Below, one piece after another: positions 18,081 through 27,606 of a stretch of DNA of 64,000 nt. The DNA comes from Maricaulaceae bacterium (GTDB lineage: Bacteria > Pseudomonadota > Alphaproteobacteria > Caulobacterales > Maricaulaceae). The position numbers were made by a program, and so were the translations under genes. Numbering within the stretch: position 1 is the stretch's first letter; each line of letters starts with the position of its first letter. The DNA lies in contig JAHCJP010000001.1 in NCBI GenBank assembly GCA_026126205.1, positions 620,001 to 684,000 on the forward strand, written 5' to 3'. The notes under the pieces are model-generated. The model saw nothing but the letters and a program-made list of their open reading frames with translations. It did no database searches and was not told where the DNA came from.

Positions 18081-20387
18081 ATGAGCATCGCGGTCATCGG
18101 CGGCGGCCCCGGCGGGCTCTACTTCGCCATTTCCATGAAACTGCGCGATCCGAAGCGCCGCATCGACGTTTATGAGCGCAACCGGCCTGACGACACCTTC
18201 GGCTGGGGCGTGGTGTTTTCCGACCAGACGATGGGCGAAATCACCGCCAACGACGCCGCCAGCGCCGTGGCGCTGGCCGGCGGCTTCGCCCACTGGGACG
18301 ATATCGACGTCTTCTACCGCGGCGAAAAGGAGACCTCGACCGGCCACGGGTTTTTCGGCATCGGCCGCATGAAGATGCTGAACATATTGCAGGACCGCGC
18401 CCGCGAACTGGGCGTGAACCTGCATTTTGAATCCGAAATCGGCCCGGACCTGTCCAGTCTTGGCGAGGCGGAACTGATCGTCGCCGCCGACGGCATCAAT
18501 TCACAGATCCGCGCCAGCCACGCGCATGTGTTCAAGCCCGACATCGAAACCCGCGCCAACAAGTTCATCTGGCTGGGGGTAGAGAAGACGTTCCCGGCCT
18601 TCACCTTCGCCTTCCTTGAAACGCCGCATGGCTGGATATGGGCGCACGCCTATCCATTCAGCCGCACGCACTCCACCTTCATCGTGGAATGCCCGGAAGC
18701 CACCTGGCGTGGCTTCGGTTTTGACCGCATGAGCCAGGAGGAAACCTGCCGGCTGTGCGAGGAGCTGTTCGCCGACCATCTGAACGGCCAGCCGCTGATC
18801 AGCAACGCCCGGCATTTGCGCAGCGGCGCGTGGCTGAACTTCAACCGCGTGCTGTGCGAAACGTGGGTGCACGGCAATATCGTACTGCTGGGCGATGCGG
18901 CGCACACGGCGCATTTCTCCATCGGATCAGGCACCAAGCTGGCGCTTGAAGACGCCATCGCGCTGGCCGACGCGCTGGCCGCCGCCGGCAAGCCGCTTTC
19001 AGAGCGCCTTCACGACTATCAGGAAGCGCGCAAGCTGGAATCGCTGAAACTGCAAAGCGCGGCCCGCAACTCCACCGAATGGTTCGAGAATGTCGAACGC
19101 TACACGCGCTTCGAGCCGCGCCAGTTCGCCTACGCCCTGCTGACGCGCAGCCAGCGGGTGAGCCATGAGAACCTGCGCCTGCGCGACCCCGAATGGCTGA
19201 TGGAGGTCGAGGCCTGGTTCGCGCGCCGCGCCCCGGGGGCAAAGCCGTTTCGCGCCCGCAACGCCCCGCCGCCAATGTTCACGCCCTTCGCGCTGCGCGG
19301 CATGGAATTGCAGAACCGAGTCGTCGTCTCGCCGATGTGCATGTACTCGGCCGAGGATGGAACCCCGAACGACTTCCACCTCGTGCATTACGGCGCCCGC
19401 GCCATGGGCGGGGCGGGGCTGGTTTACGCCGAGATGACCGACATCAGCGCCGATGCGCGCATCAGCCCCGGCTGCGCCGGTCTTTACATGGACGAACACG
19501 TCGCCGCGTGGCGGCGGATCACCGATTTCGTGCATCAGCGCTCCGGCGCGAAAATGGCTATCCAGATCGCCCATGCCGGGCGCAAGGGCGCGACGAAGCT
19601 GAGCTGGGAAGGCGACAACGAACCGCTGGAGGCCGGCGGCTGGCCGCTGATCGCCCCCTCGCCCGTCCCGTGGTCGGCCAAAAACCAGACCCCCCGCGAA
19701 ATGACTCGCCAAGACATGGACCGGGTGAAGGCCGATTTCGTCACCGCCACGAAACGCGCGCTGGACTGCGGCTTCGACATGGTGGAGCTGCATTGCGGCC
19801 ACGGCTATCTGATGTCGTCCTTCATCACCCCGGTCTCCAACCGGCGCGGCGACGAATATGGCGGCTCTCTGGAAAACCGGCTGCGCTATCCGCTGGAGGT
19901 GTTCGAGGCGATGCGCGCCGTCTGGCCCGCCGACCGGCCGATGTCGGTTCGGCTGTCAGCCAATGACTGGGTGGGCGAGGACGGGGTGACGCCGAACGAC
20001 GCGGTGCGCATCGCCGCGCATTTCATCGAGGCCGGGGCGGACCTGATCGACGTTTCCGCCGGGCAGACGACGCCGAAGGCCCGGCCCGTCTATGGCCGCA
20101 TGTTCCAGACCCCGTTTTCGGACCAGATCCGCAACACGCTGGGCTGCGCCACAATGGCGGTGGGCAATATCTACGAGGTCGATCACGTCAATTCGATCCT
20201 CGCCGCCGGGCGCGCCGACCTGGTGGCGCTGGCGCGTCCGCACCTGATGGACCCGAACTGGACGCTGCGCGCCGCGGCTGAACTGGGCTATGACGGTGCG
20301 GCGGTTCCGAACCAGTACCGGGCCGGCTTCGCGCAGTTGAAGCGGAATCTGGCGCGCGCCGCGGAAATGACGGAGTTGAAGGCATGA
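18081..20387 (+). CDS. FAD monooxygenase-FMN reductase fusion, 2-aminobenzoyl-CoA monooxygenase/reductase type
   Basis: A 768-residue fusion. The N-terminal half is a flavoprotein hydroxylase (dinucleotide motif [16 protein letters not shown], then [20 protein letters not shown] near residue 275). From about residue 400 it is an Old Yellow Enzyme-type FMN barrel ([39 protein letters not shown]). This two-part arrangement is the hallmark of 2-aminobenzoyl-CoA monooxygenase/reductase, which hydroxylates and then reduces the aromatic ring; many homologues are labelled salicylyl-CoA 5-hydroxylase. The presence of a benzoate-type CoA ligase and ring-opening enzymes downstream favours 2-aminobenzoyl-CoA. 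The start could also be ATG 18066, five codons earlier. The stop overlaps the SDR start as ATGA. Confidence 0.9.
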   Translation: MSIAVIGGGPGGLYFAISMKLRDPKRRIDVYERNRPDDTFGWGVVFSDQTMGEITANDAASAVALAGGFAHWDDIDVFYRGEKETSTGHGFFGIGRMKMLNILQDRARELGVNLHFESEIGPDLSSLGEAELIVAADGINSQIRASHAHVFKPDIETRANKFIWLGVEKTFPAFTFAFLETPHGWIWAHAYPFSRTHSTFIVECPEATWRGFGFDRMSQEETCRLCEELFADHLNGQPLISNARHLRSGAWLNFNRVLCETWVHGNIVLLGDAAHTAHFSIGSGTKLALEDAIALADALAAAGKPLSERLHDYQEARKLESLKLQSAARNSTEWFENVERYTRFEPRQFAYALLTRSQRVSHENLRLRDPEWLMEVEAWFARRAPGAKPFRARNAPPPMFTPFALRGMELQNRVVVSPMCMYSAEDGTPNDFHLVHYGARAMGGAGLVYAEMTDISADARISPGCAGLYMDEHVAAWRRITDFVHQRSGAKMAIQIAHAGRKGATKLSWEGDNEPLEAGGWPLIAPSPVPWSAKNQTPREMTRQDMDRVKADFVTATKRALDCGFDMVELHCGHGYLMSSFITPVSNRRGDEYGGSLENRLRYPLEVFEAMRAVWPADRPMSVRLSANDWVGEDGVTPNDAVRIAAHFIEAGADLIDVSAGQTTPKARPVYGRMFQTPFSDQIRNTLGCATMAVGNIYEVDHVNSILAAGRADLVALARPHLMDPNWTLRAAAELGYDGAAVPNQYRAGFAQLKRNLARAAEMTELKA

Positions 20388-21142
20388 AAACCCTGCAAGG
20401 ACGCACGGCCGTTATCACCGGCGGCGGCACAGGCATCGGCCTCGCCATCGCCGAACGTCTGCACGCTGGCGGCGCGAACATCATCCTGATGGCCCGCGAC
20501 ATGGTGCGGCTGGAAAAGGCCGCCAGCGGTATTCCGGGCGCAAAGGCCATCGCGCTGGACGTCACCGACGAAAAATCGGTGGAAGCGGCCTTCGCAAGGG
20601 CGCGGGAAAACGGCGACATCGACATCCTGGTCAACAACGCCGGCATCGCCGCCTCCTCCCCCTTCGCCAAGACGACGCTGACGCAGTGGCGGCAGATCAT
20701 CGACGTCAACCTGACCGGCGTGTTCCTGTGCTGCCTGGAGGTCGCGCCGGACATGGCGAAGGCCGACTACGCCCGCATCATCAATGTCGCCAGCATCGCC
20801 GGCCTGCGCGGCGGGGCGTATATCGCGCCCTACTGCGCCTCCAAGCACGGGCTGGTGGGGCTGACCCGCGCGCTGGCCGCCGAGTATGCGAAAACCGGCC
20901 TCACGGTGAACGCCATCTGCCCCGGCTATGTCGAGACCGCGATGGCCGAACAGGCCATCGCCACCATCATGTCCAAGACCGGGCGCAGCCACGAGGAGGC
21001 GGTGGCGGAGCTAGCCAAGATGAACCCGCAAGGCCGGCTGATCCAGGTGGAGGAAGTGGCCGAGGCCGCCGCCTGGCTGTGTTCGCCGAACAGCTATTCC
21101 ATCAACGGCCAGGCCATTCCCATCAGCGGCGGACAGGCCTGA
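20384..21142 (+). CDS. SDR-family dehydrogenase in the 2-aminobenzoate block
   Basis: A 252-residue classical short-chain dehydrogenase. It has the cofactor motif [23 protein letters not shown], the catalytic serine in NVASIAGL and YCASKHG (YxxxK), and ends with the usual PISGGQA. It is coupled by an ATGA overlap to the monooxygenase/reductase fusion and followed after 25 bases by the crotonase gene. In the 2-aminobenzoyl-CoA pathway an SDR would act as an alcohol/ketone dehydrogenase on the reduced ring or the opened chain; the exact step is inference. Confidence 0.9.
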   Translation: MKTLQGRTAVITGGGTGIGLAIAERLHAGGANIILMARDMVRLEKAASGIPGAKAIALDVTDEKSVEAAFARARENGDIDILVNNAGIAASSPFAKTTLTQWRQIIDVNLTGVFLCCLEVAPDMAKADYARIINVASIAGLRGGAYIAPYCASKHGLVGLTRALAAEYAKTGLTVNAICPGYVETAMAEQAIATIMSKTGRSHEEAVAELAKMNPQGRLIQVEEVAEAAAWLCSPNSYSINGQAIPISGGQA

Positions 21143-21167
21143 GCGCCGGCGCGCGAAAGGAAGAAAC

Positions 21168-21977
21168 ATGGATCCCGCAAACTTCCAGCCGGCGCATTTC
21201 CTGTGGGCATTCAGCGACGGCGTCGCCACGATTACACTGAACCGGCCTGAGAAGAAAAATCCGCTCACCTTTGAATCTTATGTGGAATTACGAGAGACAT
21301 TTCGCGCTCTGACCACCGCGCCGCAGGTGAAGGCGGTGGTGCTTTGCGGCGCGGGCGGCAATTTCTCGTCCGGCGGTGATGTGCATGAAATCATCGGCCC
21401 GCTGACGAAAATGGACATGCCGGGCCTGCTCGCCTTCACGCGTCTGACCGGCGATCTGGTGAAGGCGATGCGCGACTGCCCGCAGCCGATTATCGCAGCG
21501 GTGAACGGGGTTTGCGTCGGCGCCGGGGCGATCATGGCCATGGCCTCCGACCTGCGGCTGGCGGCGCCGGAGGCGAAGACTGCCTTCCTGTTCAACCGCG
21601 TCGGGCTGGCAGGCTGCGACATGGGCGCCTGCGCCATCCTGCCCCGCATCATCGGTCAGGGGCGGGCCAGCGAGCTGTTGTTCACCGGCCGCTCCATGAG
21701 CGCCGAAGAGGGTGAAAAATGGGGATTTTACAACAGAGTAGTGGAACAATCTAAACTTATGGACGAGGCGATGGCGCTGGCCCGGCGGCTGGCGGACGGC
21801 CCGTCCTTCGCCAACGCCATGACCAAGAACCAGCTCAACATGGAATGGGACATGGGCCTGCACGCCGCCATAGAGGCCGAGGCGCAGGCGCAGGCGATCT
21901 GCATGAACACCCGCGATTTCGAGCGCGCCTACAAGGCGTTCGCAGCCAAGGAAAAACCCGTGTTCGAGGGAAACTGA
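21168..21977 (+). CDS. Crotonase-family (enoyl-CoA hydratase-like) protein lacking both canonical glutamates
   Basis: A 269-residue crotonase fold. The oxyanion segments are [12 protein letters not shown] (about residue 63) and [16 protein letters not shown] (about 110). At the two positions where enoyl-CoA hydratase carries catalytic glutamate, this protein has Ile ([10 protein letters not shown]) and Arg ([16 protein letters not shown]), with an Asp in the CDMGAC loop. It may therefore catalyse something other than simple hydration, such as hydrolytic ring opening. It lies between the SDR and the acyl-CoA dehydrogenase of the 2-aminobenzoate block, with a ribosome binding site AAAGGAAG before ATG 21168. 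Confidence 0.88.
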   Translation: MDPANFQPAHFLWAFSDGVATITLNRPEKKNPLTFESYVELRETFRALTTAPQVKAVVLCGAGGNFSSGGDVHEIIGPLTKMDMPGLLAFTRLTGDLVKAMRDCPQPIIAAVNGVCVGAGAIMAMASDLRLAAPEAKTAFLFNRVGLAGCDMGACAILPRIIGQGRASELLFTGRSMSAEEGEKWGFYNRVVEQSKLMDEAMALARRLADGPSFANAMTKNQLNMEWDMGLHAAIEAEAQAQAICMNTRDFERAYKAFAAKEKPVFEGN

Positions 21978-21978
21978 C

Positions 21979-23148
21979 ATGGCGGCGCCCGCGCATCTCG
22001 ACTGGCCGTTCTTCAACGAGGAACATCGCGCGCTGGCGGCGCAAGCGGGCGAGTGGGCGGCGCGAAGCTTTGGTGATTCCGGCTTCGTCCATCATGGCGA
22101 CATCGACGCCGAATGCGGCGACATCCTGAAACAGCTTGGCGCCGCGGGCTTCCTGCGGCTTTGCGTTCCCGCGCCCTTCGGCGCGCATGAGCGGCTGGAC
22201 GTGCGCAGCCTGTGCCTGATGCGCGAGACGCTCGCCCGTCGCTCAGGCCTCGCCGACTTCGTGTTCGCCATGCAGGGGCTGGGCTCCGGCGCGATCAGTC
22301 TTTACGGCTCCGACGCGCAGAAGGCGGCCTGGCTGCCCAGGGTGGCAGCGGGCGAGACCGCCGCCGCCTTCGCGCTGACCGAGCCGGAGGCGGGGTCTGA
22401 CGTCGCCAATCTCGCCCTCGCCGCCGAACGCAAGGGCGGCGGCTATGTGCTGAACGGTGAAAAAACCTTCATCTCCAATGGCGGCATTGCGGGTTTCTAC
22501 GTCGTCTTCGCCCGCACCGGCGAAGCGCCGGGGGCGAAGGGGATCAGCGCCTTTCTGGTTCCCGCCGATACGCCGGGGCTGAGCGTGGCCGAACGGATTG
22601 AGACCCTGGCTCCGCATCCGCTGGCGCGGCTTGCGTTCAAGAACAGCGCGGTTCCGGCCGATGCGCTGATCGGCGCGCCGGGACAGGGCTTCATGATCGC
22701 CATGGCGGTGCTGGACGTGTTCCGGTCCACCGTCGGGGCCGCGGCGCTGGGCTTCTGCCGCCGGGCGATGGACGAGGCCGTGAGCCGCGCCAAGGGCCGC
22801 AAGCTGTTTGGCGGTCCGCTGGCGGACCTGCAACTGGTGCAGGCGCAGATCGCCGACATGGCGCTCTCCGCCGACGCCTCGGCGCTGCTTATCTACCGCG
22901 CCGCCTGGGCCAAGGACCGCGGCGCGCCGCGCGTCACCCGCGAGGCGGCGATGGCCAAGCTCTACGCCACCGAAGCCGCCCAGGCCGCGATCGACGCCGC
23001 GGTGCAGATTTTCGGCGGGCTTGGCGTCACCAGGGGTTCGGTTCCCGAGGCGCTGTACCGCGAGATCCGGGCCTTGCGCATCTATGAAGGCGCCAGCGAG
23101 GTGCAGAAAATCGTCATCGCCCGGCAAGTGCTGGCGGAGGAAGGCTGA
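21979..23148 (+). CDS. Acyl-CoA dehydrogenase in the 2-aminobenzoate block
   Basis: A 389-residue flavoprotein dehydrogenase. Family landmarks are [33 protein letters not shown], the segment [20 protein letters not shown] and the catalytic glutamate in [17 protein letters not shown]. It would form an alpha,beta double bond in a cyclic or open-chain acyl-CoA and pass electrons to ETF. ATG 21979 comes one base after the crotonase stop, and its own TGA shares a base with the RidA start, so it sits in a tightly coupled operon. Confidence 0.92.
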   Translation: MAAPAHLDWPFFNEEHRALAAQAGEWAARSFGDSGFVHHGDIDAECGDILKQLGAAGFLRLCVPAPFGAHERLDVRSLCLMRETLARRSGLADFVFAMQGLGSGAISLYGSDAQKAAWLPRVAAGETAAAFALTEPEAGSDVANLALAAERKGGGYVLNGEKTFISNGGIAGFYVVFARTGEAPGAKGISAFLVPADTPGLSVAERIETLAPHPLARLAFKNSAVPADALIGAPGQGFMIAMAVLDVFRSTVGAAALGFCRRAMDEAVSRAKGRKLFGGPLADLQLVQAQIADMALSADASALLIYRAAWAKDRGAPRVTREAAMAKLYATEAAQAAIDAAVQIFGGLGVTRGSVPEALYREIRALRIYEGASEVQKIVIARQVLAEEG

Positions 23149-23546
23149 TGGACATTCTGCAACCGCCCGGCTGGCCACGCCCGCGCGGCTATTCCAACGG
23201 CGTCGCCGCCTCGGGGCGGCTGGTGTTCGTCGCCGGCCAGATCGGCTGGGACGAGAGCGGCGAGATCGTCAGCGGCGGTTTCACCGCCCAGTTCCGGCAG
23301 GTTCTGGAGAACACCCTCGCCGTCCTCGCAGAAGCCGGCGCCGGGCCGCAGCATGTGACGCGCATGACCGGCTATATAACGTCGCGGAATCAGTACCTTA
23401 AGGCTGCGCCGGAGCTGGCGGCGGTGTGGCGCGAACTGATGGGAAAACACTATCCGGCGATGGCGTTCGTGGAGGTCTCCGGCCTGATGGAGCCGGGGGC
23501 GGTGATCGAGATCGAGACCACGGCGGTCATACCGGCAAGTGACTGA
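23148..23546 (+). CDS. RidA/YjgF-family imine/enamine deaminase
   Basis: A 132-residue single-domain RidA protein (YSNGVAASGRLVFVAGQIG near residues 15-33, then EIVSGGFTAQFRQVLENTLAVLAEAGA; the conserved arginine is in HVTRMTGYI). RidA proteins hydrolyse reactive enamine or imine intermediates to ketones and ammonia. In a 2-aminobenzoate pathway the ring-reduction product is itself an enamine, so this gene may speed up release of ammonium; that role is inference. The start overlaps the acyl-CoA dehydrogenase stop (TGATG). Confidence 0.9.
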   Translation: MDILQPPGWPRPRGYSNGVAASGRLVFVAGQIGWDESGEIVSGGFTAQFRQVLENTLAVLAEAGAGPQHVTRMTGYITSRNQYLKAAPELAAVWRELMGKHYPAMAFVEVSGLMEPGAVIEIETTAVIPASD

Positions 23547-23598
23547 AAATACGCCGTAATCCGGCCCGGTGAGAGGCCGCGCGGCGGGGAGGAAAAGC

Positions 23599-25215
23599 AT
23601 GCAGGAGCTGGGCCGCAGCGGCTATCGGGACGATTTCGCGCGCACGCGCCTGCCGCCGCGCGAACTGTGGCCGGATTTTCGCTTCACGCTGCCGGAACTA
23701 CAATATCCTCAAAGACTTAACGCCGCCGCCGAATTGCTGGACCGGCAGGTGGCGGCCGGCGCCGGCGCAAACATCGCTATCCATTCCGTTGCGCGAAACC
23801 TTACCTATTCCGACCTCCTGGCTCACTCTAACCGTATCGCCCATGTCCTTACGGATGACCTGGGCCTGGTTCCCGGCGCCCGGGTGCTGCTGCACGGCGC
23901 CAACACCTGGGAATTGTTCGCCGCCTGGTACGGCTGTCTGAAGGCCGGCGGCATCGCGGTGGCGACCATGCCGCTGCTGCGCGCCGGCGAGCTGGCGGTG
24001 ATCGCCGAGACGGCGCAGGTCAGCCACGCGCTTTACGACGCCCGCTTCGCCGAGGCGGTTGAGGGCGCGATGGCGCAGGCGCCGGTGCTGAAACACGCCC
24101 TCGCCTGGGGGCCGGGCGGCGAACTTGAAAACCGCATGGCGGCCAAACCCGCCGCGTTCGACAATTGCGACACCGCCGCCGACGACGTGGCGCTGCTGGC
24201 CTTCACGTCGGGCACCACCGGCAAGCCCAAGGCCTGCGCGCACTTCCACCGCAGCGTGCTGGCCATGGCCGACAGCTTCGCCCGCCATGTGCTGACGCCG
24301 CAGCCCGGCGAGATCTACGCCGGCACGCCTCCCCTGGCCTTCACCTTCGGGCTGGGGGCGTTTCTGGTGTTTCCGGCGCGCTTCGGGCTTGGCGTCGCCC
24401 TGCCCGCCAGGCCGGGGTTCGAGGCGCTGGCCGAAACCGTGCAGCAGTTCCGCGCCACCACCCTGTTCACCGCCCCCACCGGCTATCGCGCCCTGACGGG
24501 GCTGTGGGACCAGTACGACCTGTCCTCGGTCGCCAAGGCCGTCTCGGCCGGCGAACACCTGCCGGAGGCGACGTGGCGGGCGTTCCGCGACAAGACCGGC
24601 ATCGAGCTGATCGACGGCATCGGCGCCACCGAGCTGATCCACATTTTCATATCCGCCGCTGGCGAGGCCATCCGCCCCGGCGCCACCGGCAAGCCGGTGC
24701 CGGGGTATGAGGCCGAGGTGTGGGACGCAGCCGGAAACCCCGCAAACCCCGGCGAGACCGGGCGCCTGGCCGTGCGCGGGCCGACCGGCTGCCTCTATCT
24801 CGCCGACGAGCGCCAGAAAACCTATGTCCGGAAGGGCTGGAACATCACCGGAGACCTCTACCGCAAGGACGAGGACGGCTATTTCCACTATGTCAGCCGC
24901 GCCGACGATCTGATCGTCTCTTCCGGCTACAACATCGCCGGGCCGGAGGTGGAGCAGGCGCTGCTCACCCACCCCGCCGTCGCCGAATGCGCCGTCACCG
25001 GCGCGCCGGACGAAACGCGCGGAACCATCGTCAAGGCCTGGGTGGTGGCGAAGCCGGGCGAAACCCCCGGCCCGGAGCTGGCCAAAGCCCTGCAGGAGCA
25101 TGTGAAACAGGCGATCGCGCCTTACAAATACCCGCGCGCGGTGGAATTCCTCGACGCCCTGCCCAAAACCCAGACCGGCAAGATCCAGCGCTTCCGCCTG
25201 CGCGATGAGGGCTGA
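23599..25215 (+). CDS. Benzoate-family CoA ligase, probable 2-aminobenzoate-CoA ligase
   Basis: A 538-residue ANL ligase. It has the P-loop FTSGTTGKPKACAHFHR, the adenylate motif DGIGATELIHIFIS, the hinge GWNITGDLYRKDEDGYF...RADDLIVSSGYNIAG and the catalytic lysine in PKTQTGKIQRFRLR. The IGATE-IHIFIS segment and the 530-540 length match the benzoate/2-aminobenzoate-CoA ligase branch. Start ATG 23599 follows a strong GGGGAGGAAAA site. It would make 2-aminobenzoyl-CoA for the monooxygenase/reductase upstream. It ends the co-directional block and is followed by a palindromic repeat. Confidence 0.88.
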   Translation: MQELGRSGYRDDFARTRLPPRELWPDFRFTLPELQYPQRLNAAAELLDRQVAAGAGANIAIHSVARNLTYSDLLAHSNRIAHVLTDDLGLVPGARVLLHGANTWELFAAWYGCLKAGGIAVATMPLLRAGELAVIAETAQVSHALYDARFAEAVEGAMAQAPVLKHALAWGPGGELENRMAAKPAAFDNCDTAADDVALLAFTSGTTGKPKACAHFHRSVLAMADSFARHVLTPQPGEIYAGTPPLAFTFGLGAFLVFPARFGLGVALPARPGFEALAETVQQFRATTLFTAPTGYRALTGLWDQYDLSSVAKAVSAGEHLPEATWRAFRDKTGIELIDGIGATELIHIFISAAGEAIRPGATGKPVPGYEAEVWDAAGNPANPGETGRLAVRGPTGCLYLADERQKTYVRKGWNITGDLYRKDEDGYFHYVSRADDLIVSSGYNIAGPEVEQALLTHPAVAECAVTGAPDETRGTIVKAWVVAKPGETPGPELAKALQEHVKQAIAPYKYPRAVEFLDALPKTQTGKIQRFRLRDEG

Positions 25216-25240
25216 ACGGGCGGGGCGATACGCTGTCTGG

Positions 25241-25363
25241 AGCCCTCGTCCTTCGTGGCCTGCTTCGCAGGCGCCTCAGGATGAGGGTGTTTGTAGATTC
25301 AATACCCTACCCCCTCATCCTGAGGTGCTTGCGCGCAGCGCAAGCCACGAAGGACGAGGGAGC
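25241..25363. repeat. Long palindromic repeat element (nested inverted repeats)
   Basis: Outer arms CCCTCGTCCTTCGTGGC (about 25243-25259) and its reverse complement (25344-25360) enclose inner arms CCTCAGGATGAGGG (25274-25287) and CCCTCATCCTGAGG (25312-25325). Each side also carries its own small hairpin (25259-25271 and 25327-25345). The layout is that of a dispersed palindromic element frequent in alphaproteobacterial intergenic DNA. It lies between the ends of two convergent operons and could terminate or protect transcripts from both sides. Confidence 0.75.
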
Positions 25364-25398
25364 CCGGAAAGGCGCCGGTCTGCGCGCCGCCGCATCGT

Positions 25399-25416
25399 CT
25401 CCCCCTCAAGGGGGAG
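25399..25416. repeat. GC-rich hairpin CTCCCCC-TCAA-GGGGGAG
   Basis: A perfect 7-bp stem with a 4-base loop between convergent genes, without a T-run on either side. It may be a second short dispersed palindrome or part of a transcription end. Nothing else is recognisable between 25364 and 25469. Confidence 0.5.
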
Positions 25417-25469
25417 GCGATAAAGCTGGTCCGAGCCGGATAGATAGTGGACGGATCGGACCATGCCTC

Positions 25470-26846
25470 CTACCCAAACCGCACCGTCACCTTCAGGCCG
25501 GGATGGGCGTTCTCCACCTTCAGCGCCGCGCCGTGGCGGATGGCGATGGCGCGCACCAGCGCCAGGCCGAGGCCATGGCCGCCGGCCTGGCCCGCCGCGC
25601 CGCGCTCGAACCGGTTGAAGATCGCGCCCAGCTTGTCTTCGGGCACGCCGGGGCCGTCATCGGCCACCGTCAGCACCGGGCGCGGCCCGCCCTGCACGCT
25701 CACCGTCACCGTTCCGCCCGCGGGCGTGAACTTCACGGCGTTGTCGACCAGGTTCGCCGCCAGTTGCGTCAGCAGCGCCGCATCGCCCAGCACCGGCGCC
25801 GGGGCGAGACCGGCGGACAGGCGCACGCCCTTCTCCGCCGCCACGTCCTCGTACAGCGTCACGGCCTGCGCGGCGGCGGCGGAAAGGTCGGTCTGCGCGT
25901 CGCCGCCCGCGGCCCCGGCCTCGATCTCGGCGACATCCAGCAGCGCCTCGAAGGTGGACAGCAGGCCCGCGGCGCGTTGGCGCGCCTCCTCGATGCCTTG
26001 CGCGCGCGCCTGCGGGTCGCGCTCCTCGGCCGCGTCGTCCAGCGCCGCCTGCAGCCGCGCCAGCGGCCGGCGCAATTCGTGGCTGACCCGGTCGGTGAGG
26101 TGCTTCATGCCGTCCACCAGCGCCGCGACATGATCGAAACTGCGGTTGGCGCGGGCGGCCAGCAGGGCGATCTCGTCATCGCCATTCACCCCGGCGCGGG
26201 CCTTCAGGTCGCCCGCCGCCACCCGGTCGAACACCTGGTTCACCGCCTCCACCCGCCGCGCCGTGCGCCGCCCGATCCAGAAGCCCAGCCCCATCATCAG
26301 CGCCGCCGGGATGCCGGCCATCAGCGCCGCCAGCAGGGCGAAGCGCATGGCGATGCTTTCATGAATCTCGACCTGGCGGCCGACCAGCAGCGGGAACCGC
26401 CCGTCGACATATTCGACCTTGGCCAGGAACTGCACCCGCCGTCCGTCGTCGCCGGTGCGTGAAAAGCGCACCCAGCCGCCCTCGCCCGGCGCCTCTTCCG
26501 GCCAGGGCAGCAGATTGCCGGCCAGCGCCTGTCCGTTCTGGTCCTGCAGCAGATACACCGGCCGCGCTGCGCACTCGCCCCCGAACAGGCCCACGGCGGG
26601 CGGGCAGCCCGCCCCGCCGCGGTCACGGGCGATGCGGAAACTGATCGATTGCGAAATGCCGATCACGCCCCAGTCGGCGAAATCCTGGTCCAGGCTGGCG
26701 CGGTCGGCGGCGATCTCGCCGCGCAACTGGTCGAACACCGCCTGCCGCGCCTGCTGATACAGCAGCGCCGCCAGCGCCGCCGCGGCCAGCGCGAAGACCA
26801 GCGCGAACAGCGCGGCCAGTTTCAGCGCGGACGCCGGCGCCTTCAC
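25470..26846 (-). CDS. Envelope sensor histidine kinase of the HtrA operon
   Basis: A 458-residue two-TM kinase: TM1 about residues 8-30, a periplasmic sensor of about 130 residues holding two cysteines (GGAGCPP, GGECAARP), TM2 about 165-187, HAMP, the dimerisation/phospho-acceptor helix with histidine in TDRVSHELRRPLARLQ, and an ATPase domain (NLVDNAVKFTP, VADDGPGVPEDK, GGHGLGLALVRAI). The start is GTG 26846, six bases after the response regulator stop. The operon order HtrA protease, regulator, kinase suggests that it senses envelope stress. The cysteine pair could sense redox state; that is inference. Confidence 0.9.
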   Translation of the reverse strand: MKAPASALKLAALFALVFALAAAALAALLYQQARQAVFDQLRGEIAADRASLDQDFADWGVIGISQSISFRIARDRGGAGCPPAVGLFGGECAARPVYLLQDQNGQALAGNLLPWPEEAPGEGGWVRFSRTGDDGRRVQFLAKVEYVDGRFPLLVGRQVEIHESIAMRFALLAALMAGIPAALMMGLGFWIGRRTARRVEAVNQVFDRVAAGDLKARAGVNGDDEIALLAARANRSFDHVAALVDGMKHLTDRVSHELRRPLARLQAALDDAAEERDPQARAQGIEEARQRAAGLLSTFEALLDVAEIEAGAAGGDAQTDLSAAAAQAVTLYEDVAAEKGVRLSAGLAPAPVLGDAALLTQLAANLVDNAVKFTPAGGTVTVSVQGGPRPVLTVADDGPGVPEDKLGAIFNRFERGAAGQAGGHGLGLALVRAIAIRHGAALKVENAHPGLKVTVRFG

Positions 26847-26852
26847 GATCGT

Positions 26853-27581
26853 TCACCCCTCGTCCTGGCCGTCCTCCCCGCCCGCGGCGGTCAGCACGAA
26901 GCCCTGCAGTCTCCGGGTGGCGATCAGATCATGGCCGACGGTTTTTCTCAAAGCCCGGCGCAGGCGCGCCACCGCCACGTCGATGACATTGATCTGCGGC
27001 GGCAGGTTCGGAAAGTCCGTCCATACAACGCGCCACAGGGTTTCGCGGCTCACCGGCTCGCCAGCGTTTCCGGCCAGGGTCTTCAGGATGTCGAATTCCT
27101 GCGGCGACAGGCGGATATGGGTTCCGTTCCAGTGCGCGGTTCGCGCCTTGGCCCGCACCTCCAGCCCGCCGATCACGTAAACCTCCGGGTTCGCGGCGGC
27201 GCCGGAACGGCGGATCAGCGAGCGGATGCGGGCGCGCAGCTCGTCTTTGTCGAAGGGTTTGGGCAGATAGTCGTCGGCGCCGGCGTCCAGCCCCTCGACC
27301 CGGTGCCGCGCCTGGCCCAGGCCGGACAGCACCAGCGCCGGCGCCGTCACCCCCGCCGCACGCAGGCGGGCGAGGATGTCCAGCCCCTCGGCCCCGTCGG
27401 CCTCAAGTATCCGGTCGACGATCAGCACGTCGAACCCCCCGGCGCCGCCCAGCCGCAGGGCCGTGGCGGCGTCGGCGGCGCGCTGCAGCCGCCAGCCAGG
27501 CTCCGCGGCCAGCGCCGCGGCCACGCGCCCGGCCCACACGTCCTCGTCCTCGATCAGCAGTATCCGCAAGTCCCCTGTCAT
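26853..27581 (-). CDS. OmpR-family response regulator of the HtrA operon
   Basis: A 242-residue regulator. The receiver (about 1-118) has LLIEDEDVWAG, the phospho-aspartate in DVLIVDRILEADG, LVLSGLG and the lysine in YLPKPFDKDEL. The winged-helix output domain (about 135-230) has LSPQEFDILKTL and VIDVAVARLRRALRK. The start is ATG 27581 after GGGAGAG. It probably binds the CTGAC-N7-GTCAG sites found upstream of its own operon and of the neighbouring secreted-protein genes; this link is inferred from position. Confidence 0.92.
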   Translation of the reverse strand: MTGDLRILLIEDEDVWAGRVAAALAAEPGWRLQRAADAATALRLGGAGGFDVLIVDRILEADGAEGLDILARLRAAGVTAPALVLSGLGQARHRVEGLDAGADDYLPKPFDKDELRARIRSLIRRSGAAANPEVYVIGGLEVRAKARTAHWNGTHIRLSPQEFDILKTLAGNAGEPVSRETLWRVVWTDFPNLPPQINVIDVAVARLRRALRKTVGHDLIATRRLQGFVLTAAGGEDGQDEG

Positions 27582-27606
27582 GGCTCTCCCTTCCATGATG
27601 TCCCCG

